DNA from: Bryopsis sp. KO-2023
Taxonomy: Eukaryota > Chlorophyta > Ulvophyceae > Bryopsidales > Bryopsidaceae
Assembly: GCA_030272585.1 (NCBI GenBank)
Contig: BSYQ01000003.1
Span: 2,294,001 to 2,358,000 of the forward strand
Reading direction: 5' to 3'
DNA length: 64,000 nt
Both the position numbers and the translations under genes were made by a program. Below are positions 47,394 to 62,421 of this stretch, one piece after another. Under the pieces are notes generated by a model. That model was not told the origin of the DNA and did no database searches. It saw only the letters and a program-made list of their open reading frames with translations. The first letter of the stretch is position 1. Every line of letters begins with the position of its first letter.

Positions 47394-48580
47394 AATTCAA
47401 TCTTCAAAACTCACCAGTGATCGCCAGTGTGATCCAATCAAGCAAAGGATAATAGTCGAGCAAGGAAAAACAACACACCTGCCCGATAGCAAAAAAAAAA
47501 ACAAAAAAACCGAACCCCTCTTGGACCCTTGTTTGAAGGGAGCCACCGCGCCACGACAAGGCGGGGGTTCATCGCGGTGGAAAAACGTAGGTGTCCTTGA
47601 GTTGGCCACCCACCCAACGTGTCAGGCGGTCTATTAAATTGCGCTCAAGGGGGTTGTGTCCCCGATACGGCGGCCACCGAGCCGGAACCCATATAGGATT
47701 CCAGGCGCACACCGTATCGGGTAGATCCTGGCACCCATCTCCAGGATCAACCCAGTCACCCGCAAAAATTCCTGAAAGACGAACAAGAGAACTGAGAGAG
47801 GGTCGATACACATCCAACGCCAGTGATCGAATATGAATCCGTCGCTGGGAACTAATCTCACATATCTGCAACACACATGCAGAATGGTGCTGCAAGAAGG
47901 GGCGGAAAGTACACAGCGCAACTTACGGCTCCTCGCAGAACCGCCCCACTTTGTTTCCCCTTTCCAGTCCTCCTTCCAGTGACGACCTCGTTGCGTTCCT
48001 CGACTGGGGAAACAGCCCAGTTGTGAGGGCTTCCCGCACGTTGGCGTCTTGGCGACAGGCTTCTCTTCTTTGCAAGGGTCTTCTTGACTCTGCTCGAACC
48101 ACAACAAGTTATGTTTGTCGTTGGCCCACAGCCCCTTTTGGCCTTGGGAGACGACAGCAACTATCTCTCCTAACCGTAAAATTGATGAACGCCAGACAAC
48201 TAACGCCCTTCACGTGGTGACCGTATTTTTAATTCTGGCATTCTGTCGTGTCGACTTAGGTGGGGAAGACAAGTACCCCGACTGGAGAAAGAATCGTGAT
48301 AGCGCCGACCACAGGAAGGTAGGCAACATTGAGGCCTTCGTTTTTCAACATGTCAAAATATGAACCAGCTTAGAATATACTTGGTAGGGTGCAGTTACAA
48401 TTTCACACAATCTTGAATGTGGGGTTTGGCACTGCTGCAGCACTCAGCTGGGTGAACAGTGTTCAGACAGGAAGAAAGAATTCTCTTTGCTCACTAAATG
48501 CAAGAATAACAGAACAATGAACAAGGCTCCAAAATCACAAAAGAGGCGATTTGTCAATCCAACAAACCCAAGACAGAGGC
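47394..48580 (-). repeat. Dispersed repeat R1, copy 2
   Basis: Same orientation as copy 1. Core 47511-47731 differs from copy 1 at only a handful of positions; further out the similarity to copy 3 is higher than to copy 1 (for example 48170-48540 against 54120-54450 inverted). On its minus strand a frame of about 157 codons (48107-47634) stays open through the core. A one-base shift relative to copies 1 and 3 exists near 47845. Boundaries are estimates. Confidence 0.8.
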
Positions 48581-48587
48581 GACCGTT

Positions 48588-48700
48588 GTAAGACCCTCGA
48601 GACACAAAGTTGCTACCAAACTTTTTACAAGAGTCAGTTTTCCCTCTCACAGACACCACGTTATCCTTCCCGATTCCTCTTTCACTAAGCAATGACTAAC
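48588..48700 (+). repeat. Repeat fragment shared with 8674-8783 (inverted)
   Basis: See 8674-8783. It adjoins R1 copy 2 without a gap, so R1 may extend to about 48700 in this copy. Confidence 0.6.
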
Positions 48701-49323
48701 AGTCGCATTTATGTCTCAATGTACCACATTTCCCAAACTGACTGTCTCTCCTCAGCCCATCGGAATCTCCAGCCCAACACCGTCAAGAGGCATCCTTCAT
48801 ATAAGAGGCTTCCGGAGCTTGTCGTCTCTAACTACTGTTATCATACATCAGATCCACTGGTTATATCATTGACCATCCACCCATCGACTATTTCTGGTAG
48901 TTCAATTGTACAGTGCAACCGTGAGCCTCAGACCACTCAGCCAGTGCTCTTGCTGCAACTGGTCAACGACACCAACAATCAAACATATTTGCTGTGTAAC
49001 CATTGATCAATTGATGGGCTGTGGGTACCGACCTTTTCGTTAAAAAAAAAAAAAAAAACTTCTTGAGAAATCATATCGTGGCATTCTGCGTACACTAGCA
49101 AGAACATTGGAATCTCTCAAAGCCTTCAATATTGCAGCGTTGATTTTATGGCAATTCGAATACGTAATTATGAGCATTTCTTGTGATTTGGTGTGCTGTT
49201 TCTGGCATAGTGTGTTCAAACTCTCGCCCACCACACCACCTCCAGTGAGCGTTAACAAGCGCACCCGTCTATCGACGTTGTATTCATACCCGTATCAGAC
49301 GATACAGCAGGAACCCAGTCGAG
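48701..49323. other. Upstream region of MCM9
   Basis: About 620 bp with no convincing gene. It should hold the MCM9 promoter and 5' UTR. A 16-nt A run lies at 49043-49058. Confidence 0.5.
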
Positions 49324-53484
<4,161 letters not shown>

Positions 53485-53959
53485 CCAGTCAATAGAGTGA
53501 GGATTTCTGTGTAGTTAATAGTTGGAAGAAGGGGGGGGATCTATATATTATGTATATATATATATAATGTAGTGCGATCAGTGGGAGGTGGAGGGTTTAA
53601 TATATAGATCAGTGTAAAAGAATGTAGCTCCTTTCTTGTAAATACAGAATTATTGTTTTTGCAGAGGTGGAAATGATGCATATGGGGGTGGTTTAAACGA
53701 CACCAAGTGACATGGGAAGGGATGGTAACCAGTCAAGTGGCACGTCCCGATATTCCTTCGCAACAAGATTTATTTTTGGTTGGAAAGGCATCAGTTGAAC
53801 ACCTTGCAGCAGCAACTGCAACAGGTTCACAGTTGCAAGCGTTCTACACTTGGAACTACCTGAAAGGGTGGATGGATGGCCGAGCAATGACATAATCAAT
53901 GTGTTTTCAGAATCTGAAAACTGTGTGTAACTGTCATGTGGGTGAAGGGTGCCTCTCAG
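53485..53959. other. MCM9 3' flank
   Basis: About 475 bp with a TA-rich run (53542-53570) and candidate TGTAA poly(A) signals. No gene. Confidence 0.5.
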
Positions 53960-55165
53960 GAGTTGAGGCACTCTGTCTTGGATTTGATGTTTTGACAAAT
54001 TGCTTGTTTGGTGATTTTGTTAGGAATCTTAGTAATATATTTACACTTGCTTGGTGATTTTGGATTGTTCATTTTGTTCATTTGATGCCAATTGTGTGAT
54101 GATGACCAACAGCTGCTTATTCTTGCATTTAGTGAGCAAAGAGAATTCTTTCTTCCTGTCTGAACACTGTTCACCCAGCTGGGTGCTGCAGCACCAAACC
54201 CCACATTCAAAAGTGTGTGAAATTGTAACTGCACCCTACCAAGTATATCCTAAGCTGGTTCATATTTTGATATGTTGAAAAACAAAGGCCTCAATGTTAC
54301 GTACCTTCCTGTGGTCGGCGCTATCACGATTCTTTCTCCAGTCGGGGTACTTTGTCTTCCCTGCCTAAGTCGACACGACAGAATGCCAGAATTAAAAATA
54401 CGGTCACCACGTGAAGGGCGTTAGTTGTCTGGCGCTCATCGATTTTACGGTTAGGAGAGATAGTTGCTGTCGTCTCCCAAGGTCAAAAGGGGCTGTGGTC
54501 CAACGACAAACACAAATTGTTGTGCTCCCAGCAGAGTCAAGAAGACCCTATCCACGTACCAGAAGCCCTCACGACAGGGTAGCATAGTCGAGGAACGCAA
54601 CGAGGTCGTCCCTGGAAGGAGGACTGGAGAGGAGAAACAAAGTGGGGCGGTTCTGCGAGGAGCCGTAAGTTGCGCTGTGTACTTTCCTCCCTTTCTTGCG
54701 GCTTAACGCTATTCTGCATTTGTGTCTACGTGAGAAAAGTTTGTGGTGACGCAACGGATTCATATTCGATCACCGGCGTTGGATGTGTATCGACCCTCTC
54801 TGTTCTCTTGTTCGCCTTTCAGGAATTTTCGCGGGTGCCTGGGTTGATCCTGGAGATGGGTGCCAGGATCTACCCGATACGGTGTGCGCTTGGAATCCTA
54901 TACGGGTTCCGGCTCGGTGGCCGCCGTATCGGGGACACAACCCCCTTGAGCGCAATTCGATAGACCGCCTGACACGTTGGGTGGGTGGCCAACTCAAGGA
55001 CACCTAAGTTTTTCCACCGCGATGATTCATCGCCGATGAACCCCCGCCTTGTCGTGGCGCGGTGGCTCCCTTCAAACAAGGGTCCAAGAGGGGTTCGGTT
55101 TATCATTTTCGTTATTATGTTGTTTTCCCGTGCTTTTCTGAATATGATTCGCTTTGATATCGTGC
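53960..55165 (+). repeat. Dispersed repeat R1, copy 3 (inverted relative to copies 1 and 2)
   Basis: Runs in the opposite direction to copies 1 and 2. Core 54866-55098 keeps the sequence, but has a 14-bp insertion near 55022. Here the R1 sense strand is plus. The conserved signals are GAGCC|GTAAGT at about 54663, a pyrimidine-rich tract ending CAG at 54822, then an open core frame to TAG at 54961 (IYPIRCALGILYGFRLGG) and an overlapping one to TAA at 55005. Boundaries approximate. Confidence 0.8.
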
Positions 55166-55957
55166 GTGTTTTGAAGATCAGATCGGTTTCCTTGCTTGCC
55201 TCGATTAAGACATCCATAGACAAAAGTTGAAGACCCCCAGGTGAGGCTAGCCGTACCAATAATCTTAGAGATGTGCCAGGTAATGGCGTATGGGTTGATT
55301 GATAAAAGGTGGACAAGTGAGTGGATTAGGAGAGGAATTAAGGTAATCTTTCTTTCGCACATTTGGGGGATAGAGGGATCCCAAATAGAGAGGTTAACAT
55401 TGATTTTACTGCAACCCTTTTGATACTGTGCCCTTAAGCTCAGGTCAAGGAAAACAGAAACGAAATGCGCCTTCAAATATTAGGTCCAAAGATTTCTACA
55501 CAGAGGAGACCAATCGGCAGGAGAACGAACCCCTTCAGTTGCAATGGTTTCTTTTACTTCTCTAAGAAAATGATTTTCATTGGAAGACAATGTCTGGAAA
55601 AAAAATCTGCAACTTGCTGTTGAAACAACATAGACTGTAGCGTTCGGAAGAAGCCACAGATGATTCCTGAAATATGATTTGTTTCTTGAAATACGGGCCA
55701 TGGGATCGGGAAAAGGCAGAAACTTTTCATAGCAGATGGCCTTCAGTTTTGTCTCAGAAAAGCATCAACTTTCATTCGTTCCAGTTCTTCCTCCTGTCAA
55801 CAAAAAAAACATTGATAAAACAGAAACGAATGCAGATGTTTTTCGGTATTATCAGCCATGCATGTTGAGAAATGACTAGGACTGGCAATGAGCACTGGAA
55901 GAGGGTTCAACTTCAAACACATTTACAGCATTTTTGACAGAATTAGAGGATGCATTT
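55166..55957. other. POP5 3' flank
   Basis: About 790 bp without a recognisable gene. A TGTAA on the minus strand (55923-55927), about 30 nt past the POP5 stop, is a possible poly(A) signal. Confidence 0.5.
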
Positions 55958-57517
55958 TCAACACACCCTCTCTGCTGGGCTGAGATATTCCAGTGCCATT
56001 TTCTGGTGGTGCCTCACAGCCGATCGACAATTTTTCAAAACCCCTGCATGGAACAGTCAATCTCAACAAACAAATAAAAAAAAGCTGCAAATCGAAGACT
56101 GATACATTCCATCCCATAACTGACGGTTTCAAGAAAAGAAACAAATTCGAATTGACAAAGTCAGATTCAGAAAAGGGCCCTTAATTCACAGTTCACAATT
56201 TTCTTATTGGGGGTGTCGCTTTGACAAAATACATATTGTAGACTCCATTGGATCCATCAAGAACACACAGATTGAGGAGGGGGGCAAACCTGTTGTTCGA
56301 AGCATTTGAATTCTCACAGGCTCAAATTCAATGTGGGTTATCAATGTCAGCGACAGCCAAACCTGGAAACCAATCAGCAAGCACCTCAACAATCATGATT
56401 TTCTTTTTCATTTTTTTTTTCCTTTTCAAAATTTGATGTTCTGAAATGAATCGATCAATTCACTACGATCAATCATCTGGTTTTTTTTTTTGCATTTCTG
56501 TTTTTTAGAGCCTATTCCAATGGGGATGCGATTGTGATCCAGTCACCTAACAAGAAAAAAAAGGAGTTTCTAGGGGAAAAGCTAATGGTGCTGTTACGAT
56601 GCACACCCATCTCATTCAATCAACTTCCCACCTCACGATATTGACTCCGCAAGCATTTCACCACCACAACACCGGTGGCAGAATTGTAGTAAACGACTAT
56701 CCTATCGCAACAATATTTTATTTCTTAAAGCCTTCTTTTTTTTACATCCATCCTTGCATCTCGACCTCTCCCCATAATTTTTTTCAAAAAACACAAAACA
56801 CCACTGTGAACTATCAGTCAATAAATTCGCATCACGAACTCCCCCTTTTTTTTCCACAGGCAAAAAAAAGGGAAAAGCACCAACTCAGAAAACTGAAAAT
56901 TGATGATGCTTACTAGGTCTGGAAGATGTTGCTACACCAAGGCCATGATCGCCGAAATTTTCAGCGATGCTTCCCCTCAAAGCTTCCTCCAATGTCTGTT
57001 TTCCTGTACAGCAAAAATCATTGAAATAACCAAAAAGCCAAAAAATTGAATCATACATTCAAGTACAGATCCATACGCTCATCATTCATTTATTCTGAAG
57101 AAGAAGTTGAAGAAAGTTCACACCCTTTTTGAAGTTGCTAATTCTTTGAAGTGTCGAGACAATATCAAGGTGCTTTTCTAAGAAGGAAAAAAAAAAAACC
57201 GTACCGCCACATTTCAGTTCGAGAAAAAGGTGGAACATTTGTTAAAGGAAAATGATCCTTGGGGTGTGTGCATGAAGCTGCACAAAGGATCAAAAAGGAT
57301 CTGAACTATTGGAGGGTTGATAAAGCAACTCCACCTCACTTATTTTTCTGGGTTGGCTCGACGAACAAGTCACTTGCACCACCAGGTATCTGCGAAGAAA
57401 ATAATTTCACAGACACACTCACAAACTTCAACCTGTAACGCAGCAGAGGCTTTTTTCTTTTCTTTTCTTTTTCTTCCTGCAGCCAACAAACACCCACCTG
57501 TGCACGATTTTAACCAT
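55958..57517 (-). CDS. POP5: Ribonuclease P/MRP protein subunit POP5
   Basis: Seven tiny exons: 57517-57498, 57389-57340, 57177-57124, 57003-56914, 56696-56632, 56362-56290, 56043-55958. The sum is 438 nt, 145 residues plus stop, the normal POP5 length, with phases 2, 1, 1, 1, 0, 1 all matching. It follows the POP5 family: N-terminal MVKIVHRYLVVQVTC, TLEEALRGSIAENFGDHGLG, IVYYNSATGVVVVKCLR, REVWLSLTLITHIE, and a basic C-terminal helix (LKNCRSAVRHHQKMALEYL). POP5 is a core protein of RNase P (tRNA 5' processing) and RNase MRP (rRNA processing) in the nucleus and nucleolus. The first exon holds only seven codons and could be mis-set; the rest is mutually supporting. An adjacent minus frame (57719-57510) is 5' flank, not coding in this model. 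Confidence 0.88.
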
Positions 57518-58158
57518 CCTCCAGCTCGCGATGTGTCGGGTTGTCGCAGGTGCTGGAATCGTAATTCAAAAGAATGAATGCAGTTAAATCAACTGATTTA
57601 CGATCGGCCCAGCGCATTCGTACGACCAGGATCCAGTTTTCGAATCTCAGTCTGTCATGCGACCCCAGAATACCAAGAAGTGCAGACACTGGGTTGAGTT
57701 GCGTTGCAAGGTGGGTCATTTAAGCAGCACACATGGATCGAAGCAAATCTGACTTCAACTAAGTCGACCAACAGTGCAATTTTTTTCAAGATCACTGTTG
57801 GCGATGATTTTCGTTTCTTTTCCTTTTATATTGAGGAAAGTGTTTTCACTGGACTCTGGGATAGGCACCTGCCCAGCAATGGTGGGAGGTGATTTGTTGT
57901 AATCCCTAGCTGAATTGTGAGGTGGTTTCATTCAGTCCAAGTGCACATCCCTGCAATTCAATCTGCCAAGGAACCCACAAAATGGCACCAACACAACGAA
58001 ACAGTGTCTTCATTTTCAATTGCACATTTCAGAATATTTTCCGTAATGGTTTGAAATGTTCAGGTTCAATTTTCGAGTGTGTGGAAAGGAATAATTCAGT
58101 TGGGCGGTTGCTGGTAGTCTGTACATTTAGGACTCTGGGTTGTGGTATTTGAAGGGAC
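57518..58158. other. POP5 5' flank up to the LTR elements
   Basis: About 640 bp; POP5 promoter and 5' UTR on its left. Nothing else recognised. Confidence 0.5.
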
Positions 58159-58367
58159 TGTTGATTGTGCGCGATCGGATTAGTGGATCGCATATGGCGT
58201 TTCGCCTACGTGACAGAAACTGTGGGAAAATATAAGGAAAGAGTGTGGTGTTTCGGATAACTTTTTCGTGTAAAAACGATTGGTTCACAACATGGTTTCC
58301 TAGACTTTCGTAAGAAGTCGGGTCGAACTGTCCCCGACTGAGTCTCAACCAAGGAACACCATCAACA
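58159..58367 (+). repeat. LTR A: 209-bp 5' LTR of a first retrotransposon
   Basis: Starts TGTTGATTG and ends CAACA, so the tips form TGTT...AACA. It is followed at once by TGGTTTCGGAGCC (58368-58380), the same primer-binding site as in the next element. Its first 44 bp are identical to the start of LTR B at 59115; the remainder differs. The gypsy element seems to have landed in the leader of this one. Confidence 0.7.
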
Positions 58368-59114
58368 TGGTTTCGGAGCCGAAGTTCTGATTCTGGGGTA
58401 TCGTCCCTGTGACGAGCGTGAGCACTCTGTCGACAACAATCCCAGGAGCGAGTCCAAGTCGAGCCTTTGCGCTTGAAGTGCGGTGCGCTATGCGAGTGTC
58501 ACGTCGTTTGCTTTTGAACGGTACTTGATGGGACGTATGGGAGTCCCTCGTTCAATTTGACGAGACGAGAGTCGCTCGGCTGAGGACAGAAGCAGTAAGA
58601 CCTGGAGTAACAATGGACGTGAGCGCGCGCGCGTCACATCGGCAGTTTTCTACCACTGAAACGACACCTGACACCAAGAGTCGACTAGATATCACAGTCC
58701 CCGCCAGAGAAGAGCGTGGGACGTCAACAGTGATGCGACTGGGAGGGTGGGCGTTGGGAGTTTGAAAACTGACCGACAGAGACGTTTTTTGACGACCTGG
58801 AATCGACGTATCAACGTAGTCGTGGCCTGAGCGACGCAGGACAAAGAAGTCAGGTTTGGGGTCGAGAGTGGAGTGAAATTATGATGCGGTACAATGTGGG
58901 CTTATGTTTTCCATGCATGGATTTATGGGGTCTTTGTTTTTGGAATGGTCCATCATTGTGTTTTGCGACCTTTTTGGTTTTTTCTGAAGTTATCACATAG
59001 GGGAACCGTGAGCGTTGGGAGGTTTTTTTGAATTTCGATTATTTTTTTTCCTTTCGGGGCTTTTAGGTTTTTTTCTTTCTTTCGGAGTTCTACAGTTCCA
59101 GGTGGGTGGGCCCA
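58368..59114 (+). mobile_element. Leader remnant of element A
   Basis: Begins with the primer-binding site and continues as non-coding sequence to the start of LTR B. No gag frame is found, as expected if element B interrupts the leader. A GC dinucleotide run lies at 58622-58638. It could also be unrelated host DNA. Confidence 0.45.
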
Positions 59115-59670
59115 TGTTGATTGTGCGCGATCGGATTAGTGGATCGCATATGGCGTTTGATACCAGCTGCTGACGTCCAGGGACGTCAGACGTCAAAGGC
59201 GTCATGCATCTGACGTCTGTGAAGCGTCAGATGCATCCCCGGTGAATGACAGCATCCTCCCAAGGAGGTACTACTGAACTACAGCGAGGAAACCACCGTA
59301 AGAGCACAGAGTCAAGACAGTGGTTCGATCAACCAGATTAGGACTTGCGACACTGAGATCCTGGGTTCGAGTCTGAGTGGGAACGTGCTTTGGTCTGGGC
59401 CTGTGTGTGAGTGTGTGAGTGAGTCAGGAGTAGAACTGGCGGCTGTGAGTCAGGGTAGTGGGAGTGTTACGGGTGGTTAGTCACCCTCGGGAAAGTCGAA
59501 CTGGGAGTTAAAGGATGGGACGCTTGATGTAACCTTGCTTTTCAGTGATCTGTTGGTGTGACCCCGAGTCTGTGACCCGTGCGATTTTGTGTGACCGTTC
59601 CGCCGCCGCCTCACTCTTTCCCGAGATAGGAGACGTCGCTCGCGGACGTCAGTCCTCCCGAGCGATAACA
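59115..59670 (+). repeat. LTR B: 556-bp 5' LTR
   Basis: TGTT...AACA tips; begins TGTTGATTGTGCGCGATCGG, ends GCGATAACA. It contains two strong inverted repeats with TGACGTC cores (59170-59189 and 59204-59236). Its 3' partner lies beyond the window, so LTR age cannot be read. Confidence 0.8.
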
Positions 59671-59674
59671 TTTT

Positions 59675-59687
59675 TGGTTTCGGAGCC
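59675..59687 (+). other. Primer-binding site of element B
   Basis: TGGTTTCGGAGCC, four bases after the LTR. It is complementary to a tRNA 3' end GGCTCCGAAACCA, two bases away from the plant initiator-Met type (TGGTATCAGAGCC). Confidence 0.7.
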
Positions 59688-60140
59688 CGAAGGAACCGAC
59701 TGGACTGGAGCTCTCCGCTGGTTTGACCAGCAGGTTTGTTCGAGGCGCTTAACGCCAGTCGTAAGGTCGTGGGAAAACGGAAAAAAGGCAAACGCAGTGA
59801 ACGGGAAAAAAGGAAAACGTGTGGTAGCAACGTTGGAAAAGAATCACACCCATAAAAAGAGAGAAAAGAGGGTGCCAACGTTCAGTCGTGTGACAGGACG
59901 TTTGGGAAAAAGGTTACCCTGTAACCTGCGTCGCTGTCAGCGAACTGTAGTACTCAGGTTCGAAGGGTTAGAGTCGGACGTGAAGGGGTATAGTAGTATT
60001 ACGTATAGTAACTCTCACGGCAAGGGCACGTGGGTTATCCGTTCACAGTTCGGCAAGGACAGGTCGTGGCGCGAAAGTCAACGGTCTACAGTTGACAGTA
60101 ACCGTTGCCTGGAAAGTCAACTGGAAGTCAAGCGACGAGA

Positions 60141-62387
60141 ATGGCTCTGGTTCCGGTCGTTACGGAAAGCGACATGGTCGCAATAAGCGACGAAGTCATG
60201 GAAGGGTCAGAAGTGCAACCAATGGTGCACCAGCAAATTCAGAATATACAGATCAATGGTTCTGATCATACTGAAATGCAAAGACAGATTGAGGTCTGGG
60301 GTGGAACAGTAACCAACCACCTCCAGCAATCATTGACCTCCATGCAGAACCAGGTTCAACAAGTCCAGGTTGAACTCTATACACACAGAGAGCAAGCAGA
60401 GCTACATCAGTCAACTCTAAAGGAAGAGTTGCAGTCAGCCTTAGTGCACAGTTTGGAAGAACAGAGTCGAAAACTACAGCAGACTCAGGAGTTACATGCA
60501 AAGGACTTTTATCAAAGCCTCACTGCAAATACAAACACTCAACTGAAGGATCTTGGTGAACAGTTGAGAAGCACAGGAAAAGAACATGCTGTAGGCATGG
60601 CTCAGTGGAAAAATAAGAACCAAACAGAGCTGGAACTATTCCAGAAGAAGCAGTTAGTTCTACAGGAGCAACTGATGTTGGTTCAAAAGAAACAGCAGGA
60701 AGATATTAATGCCCAATTATATGAAGTGTCTCAGCACATGCAAAGAATGCAAAAACAGCTGATGGAAGAGAGGGAGAGTATGACAAACACAATGACTAGC
60801 ATACTACAAGGAGAATTGGACTCCTATCCTGCAGTCATTCAGAAAATGGTAGCTACAGCAGTGGATGAAACCACCACAGCTATTGAAGACAAGTATAACA
60901 ATGCTGAAGGACAGAAAGCAGATCTAGAAGAGACTAGATGGGCTTTAACTGATCCAGACTATCAGAAAGCAGTTGATGGCTGGATGAAGGATGGAATTCT
61001 GAGAACACCTATTCCTCCACAAGTGATGCAAGTGCATATGATGCAAGCAACACAAACAGTACAGAATACAGAGGAAGGAGAAACTGAGGGACAAACTCAG
61101 GATATCCCAACATCTGGTCAGCCACCAGTACAGCAAGTTATACCTGCCACAAGTACTGGAGCAGTACCTCCAGGACCCTCTTCTTTAGGTCTGATAGACC
61201 TCACTTCAGGACAACAACTGTCCATGGGTTTACCACCCCCTCTACTGCAACCACCAGCAGTAACTATAGCACCTCCAGTTACCTTTACTGTAGGCACTAC
61301 CCCAGCACCATCAGGAATGGGAATTCGACCACCAAATCCCTTTGAACAGTTAACAAGTCAAAGAGCATCCAGTGGTGGTGCACCTGGAGGAAATCCAGGG
61401 GATCCAAATGGATCAAATGGACCGAATGGCCCAGACAGACCAGGTATGCCTAGAGCATCTGGTTCTGGACATCCAGGGCCAGGGAATGGTGGTGATGGTG
61501 GTGGAGGTGATGGAGGAGGTCCCCCAGGAGGAGGACCACCTGATAGAGATCCTAGTGGCACATCAGGAGGTTCAGGACAAGGTCCTGATAGACCTTACAG
61601 CAAACAGATTAAGCTCACTCCCCCAGAGAAATTCACAGGAGATGAAAGGATGTCTGCAACAGAATGGATACTAGGAATGAAGAGATGGTTGCAGAATCAA
61701 CACATCTTAGAGAGAGACTGGTTATCCTGTTTTCAGTCACATCTCCAGGGAGATGCACTTAGCTGGTTAAACCTGATGGATATACAGATCATGAATCAGG
61801 AAAAAGCAGAGTATGCTAGCTGGCAAGAGTTCACTCAAGAACTAAGGAATGTTTTTGAGCCAGTCTCCCTAATAGAGACTGCCAGAAAACAATTAAGAAC
61901 TCTAAGGCAGACCGGAACTGCCTTAGGCTACATCAGACTCTTCAGAAAGCTGATGTTTAGACTCCCTAACCTACCTCAAGAAGAAAGGTATGCTGCCTTT
62001 GTGGATGGGCTAGCAGATAGGAATATGCAAGCACAGGTTATGACCCTGTGTGATGGGGATCTGGATAAGGCCATCCTCACAGTCCAAAGACTCTCTGCAA
62101 CTATAGGCAGTAGAGGTGGCACTACTAGTAGCTTTAGAGGCAGAGGTAGAGGGAGGGGAAGATTTGGACAGAGAAATACACAGATGTCAGCAGTGATAGC
62201 TGCTGCAACATCACAACTGCCCCCTGCAGCAAATTCAGTTAAGGCTGTGCAGCAGAGAGGTCAGATGGGATCTAGGCCCTCAAGGGGAGGATCCTTTAAG
62301 TGTTTTCTATGTGGAAGCACAGAGCATGGGGTGAGACAGTGTCCCAAACTGTCCCAAGCTCAGAAAGCCCTGAAGAAGGGAAACTAA
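60141..62387 (+). CDS. gag: Gag polyprotein of Ty3/gypsy element B
   Basis: 748 codons from ATG 60141 to TAA 62385-62387. The frame is open 36 nt further upstream, without an ATG. Order: a Gln-rich coiled-coil region (about residues 25-240); a linker with Pro and Gln; a collagen-like Gly/Pro/Asn tract (about 410-475); the retrotransposon gag capsid fold (TATEWILGMKRW-like start, GDALSWLNLM, EFTQELRNVFEP, LPQEERYAAFVDGL); an RGG-type basic stretch (FRGRGRGRGRFGQR); and one zinc knuckle C-x2-C-x4-H-x4-C at 62301-62342. Gag packages the element RNA in a cytoplasmic particle. The long N-terminal coiled coil and glycine tract make it larger than average. Codons end mostly in A, unlike the neighbouring host genes. 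Confidence 0.92.
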   Translation: MALVPVVTESDMVAISDEVMEGSEVQPMVHQQIQNIQINGSDHTEMQRQIEVWGGTVTNHLQQSLTSMQNQVQQVQVELYTHREQAELHQSTLKEELQSALVHSLEEQSRKLQQTQELHAKDFYQSLTANTNTQLKDLGEQLRSTGKEHAVGMAQWKNKNQTELELFQKKQLVLQEQLMLVQKKQQEDINAQLYEVSQHMQRMQKQLMEERESMTNTMTSILQGELDSYPAVIQKMVATAVDETTTAIEDKYNNAEGQKADLEETRWALTDPDYQKAVDGWMKDGILRTPIPPQVMQVHMMQATQTVQNTEEGETEGQTQDIPTSGQPPVQQVIPATSTGAVPPGPSSLGLIDLTSGQQLSMGLPPPLLQPPAVTIAPPVTFTVGTTPAPSGMGIRPPNPFEQLTSQRASSGGAPGGNPGDPNGSNGPNGPDRPGMPRASGSGHPGPGNGGDGGGGDGGGPPGGGPPDRDPSGTSGGSGQGPDRPYSKQIKLTPPEKFTGDERMSATEWILGMKRWLQNQHILERDWLSCFQSHLQGDALSWLNLMDIQIMNQEKAEYASWQEFTQELRNVFEPVSLIETARKQLRTLRQTGTALGYIRLFRKLMFRLPNLPQEERYAAFVDGLADRNMQAQVMTLCDGDLDKAILTVQRLSATIGSRGGTTSSFRGRGRGRGRFGQRNTQMSAVIAAATSQLPPAANSVKAVQQRGQMGSRPSRGGSFKCFLCGSTEHGVRQCPKLSQAQKALKKGN

Positions 62388-62421
62388 AGGAGGAGGCTAG
62401 TGTTGGGTCAGCTAAGCCTCC
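62378..62421 (+). promoter_or_regulatory. Candidate -1 ribosomal frameshift signal at the gag/pol junction
   Basis: Slippery heptamer G_GGA_AAC at 62378-62384 in gag phase, directly before the gag TAA. After a 7-nt spacer a perfect 7-bp stem GGAGGCT/AGCCTCC (62392-62398 with 62415-62421) encloses a 16-nt loop. Loop bases TGGGT (62404-62408) can pair with ACCCA (62443-62447), making a pseudoknot possible. Confidence 0.75.

Noticed and set aside
55072-55476. Organelle-like hydrophobic minus frame
   Set aside because: Half of it is R1 sequence and the rest shows no recognisable organellar gene.
57510-57719. Minus-strand frame overlapping POP5 exon 1
   Set aside because: The POP5 start (MVKIVH) lies in another frame and joins properly to exon 2.
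59320-59400. tRNA-like box B strings (GGTTCGATCAA, GGTTCGAGTCTG) in LTR B
   Set aside because: No matching box A, acceptor stem or anticodon arm could be built.
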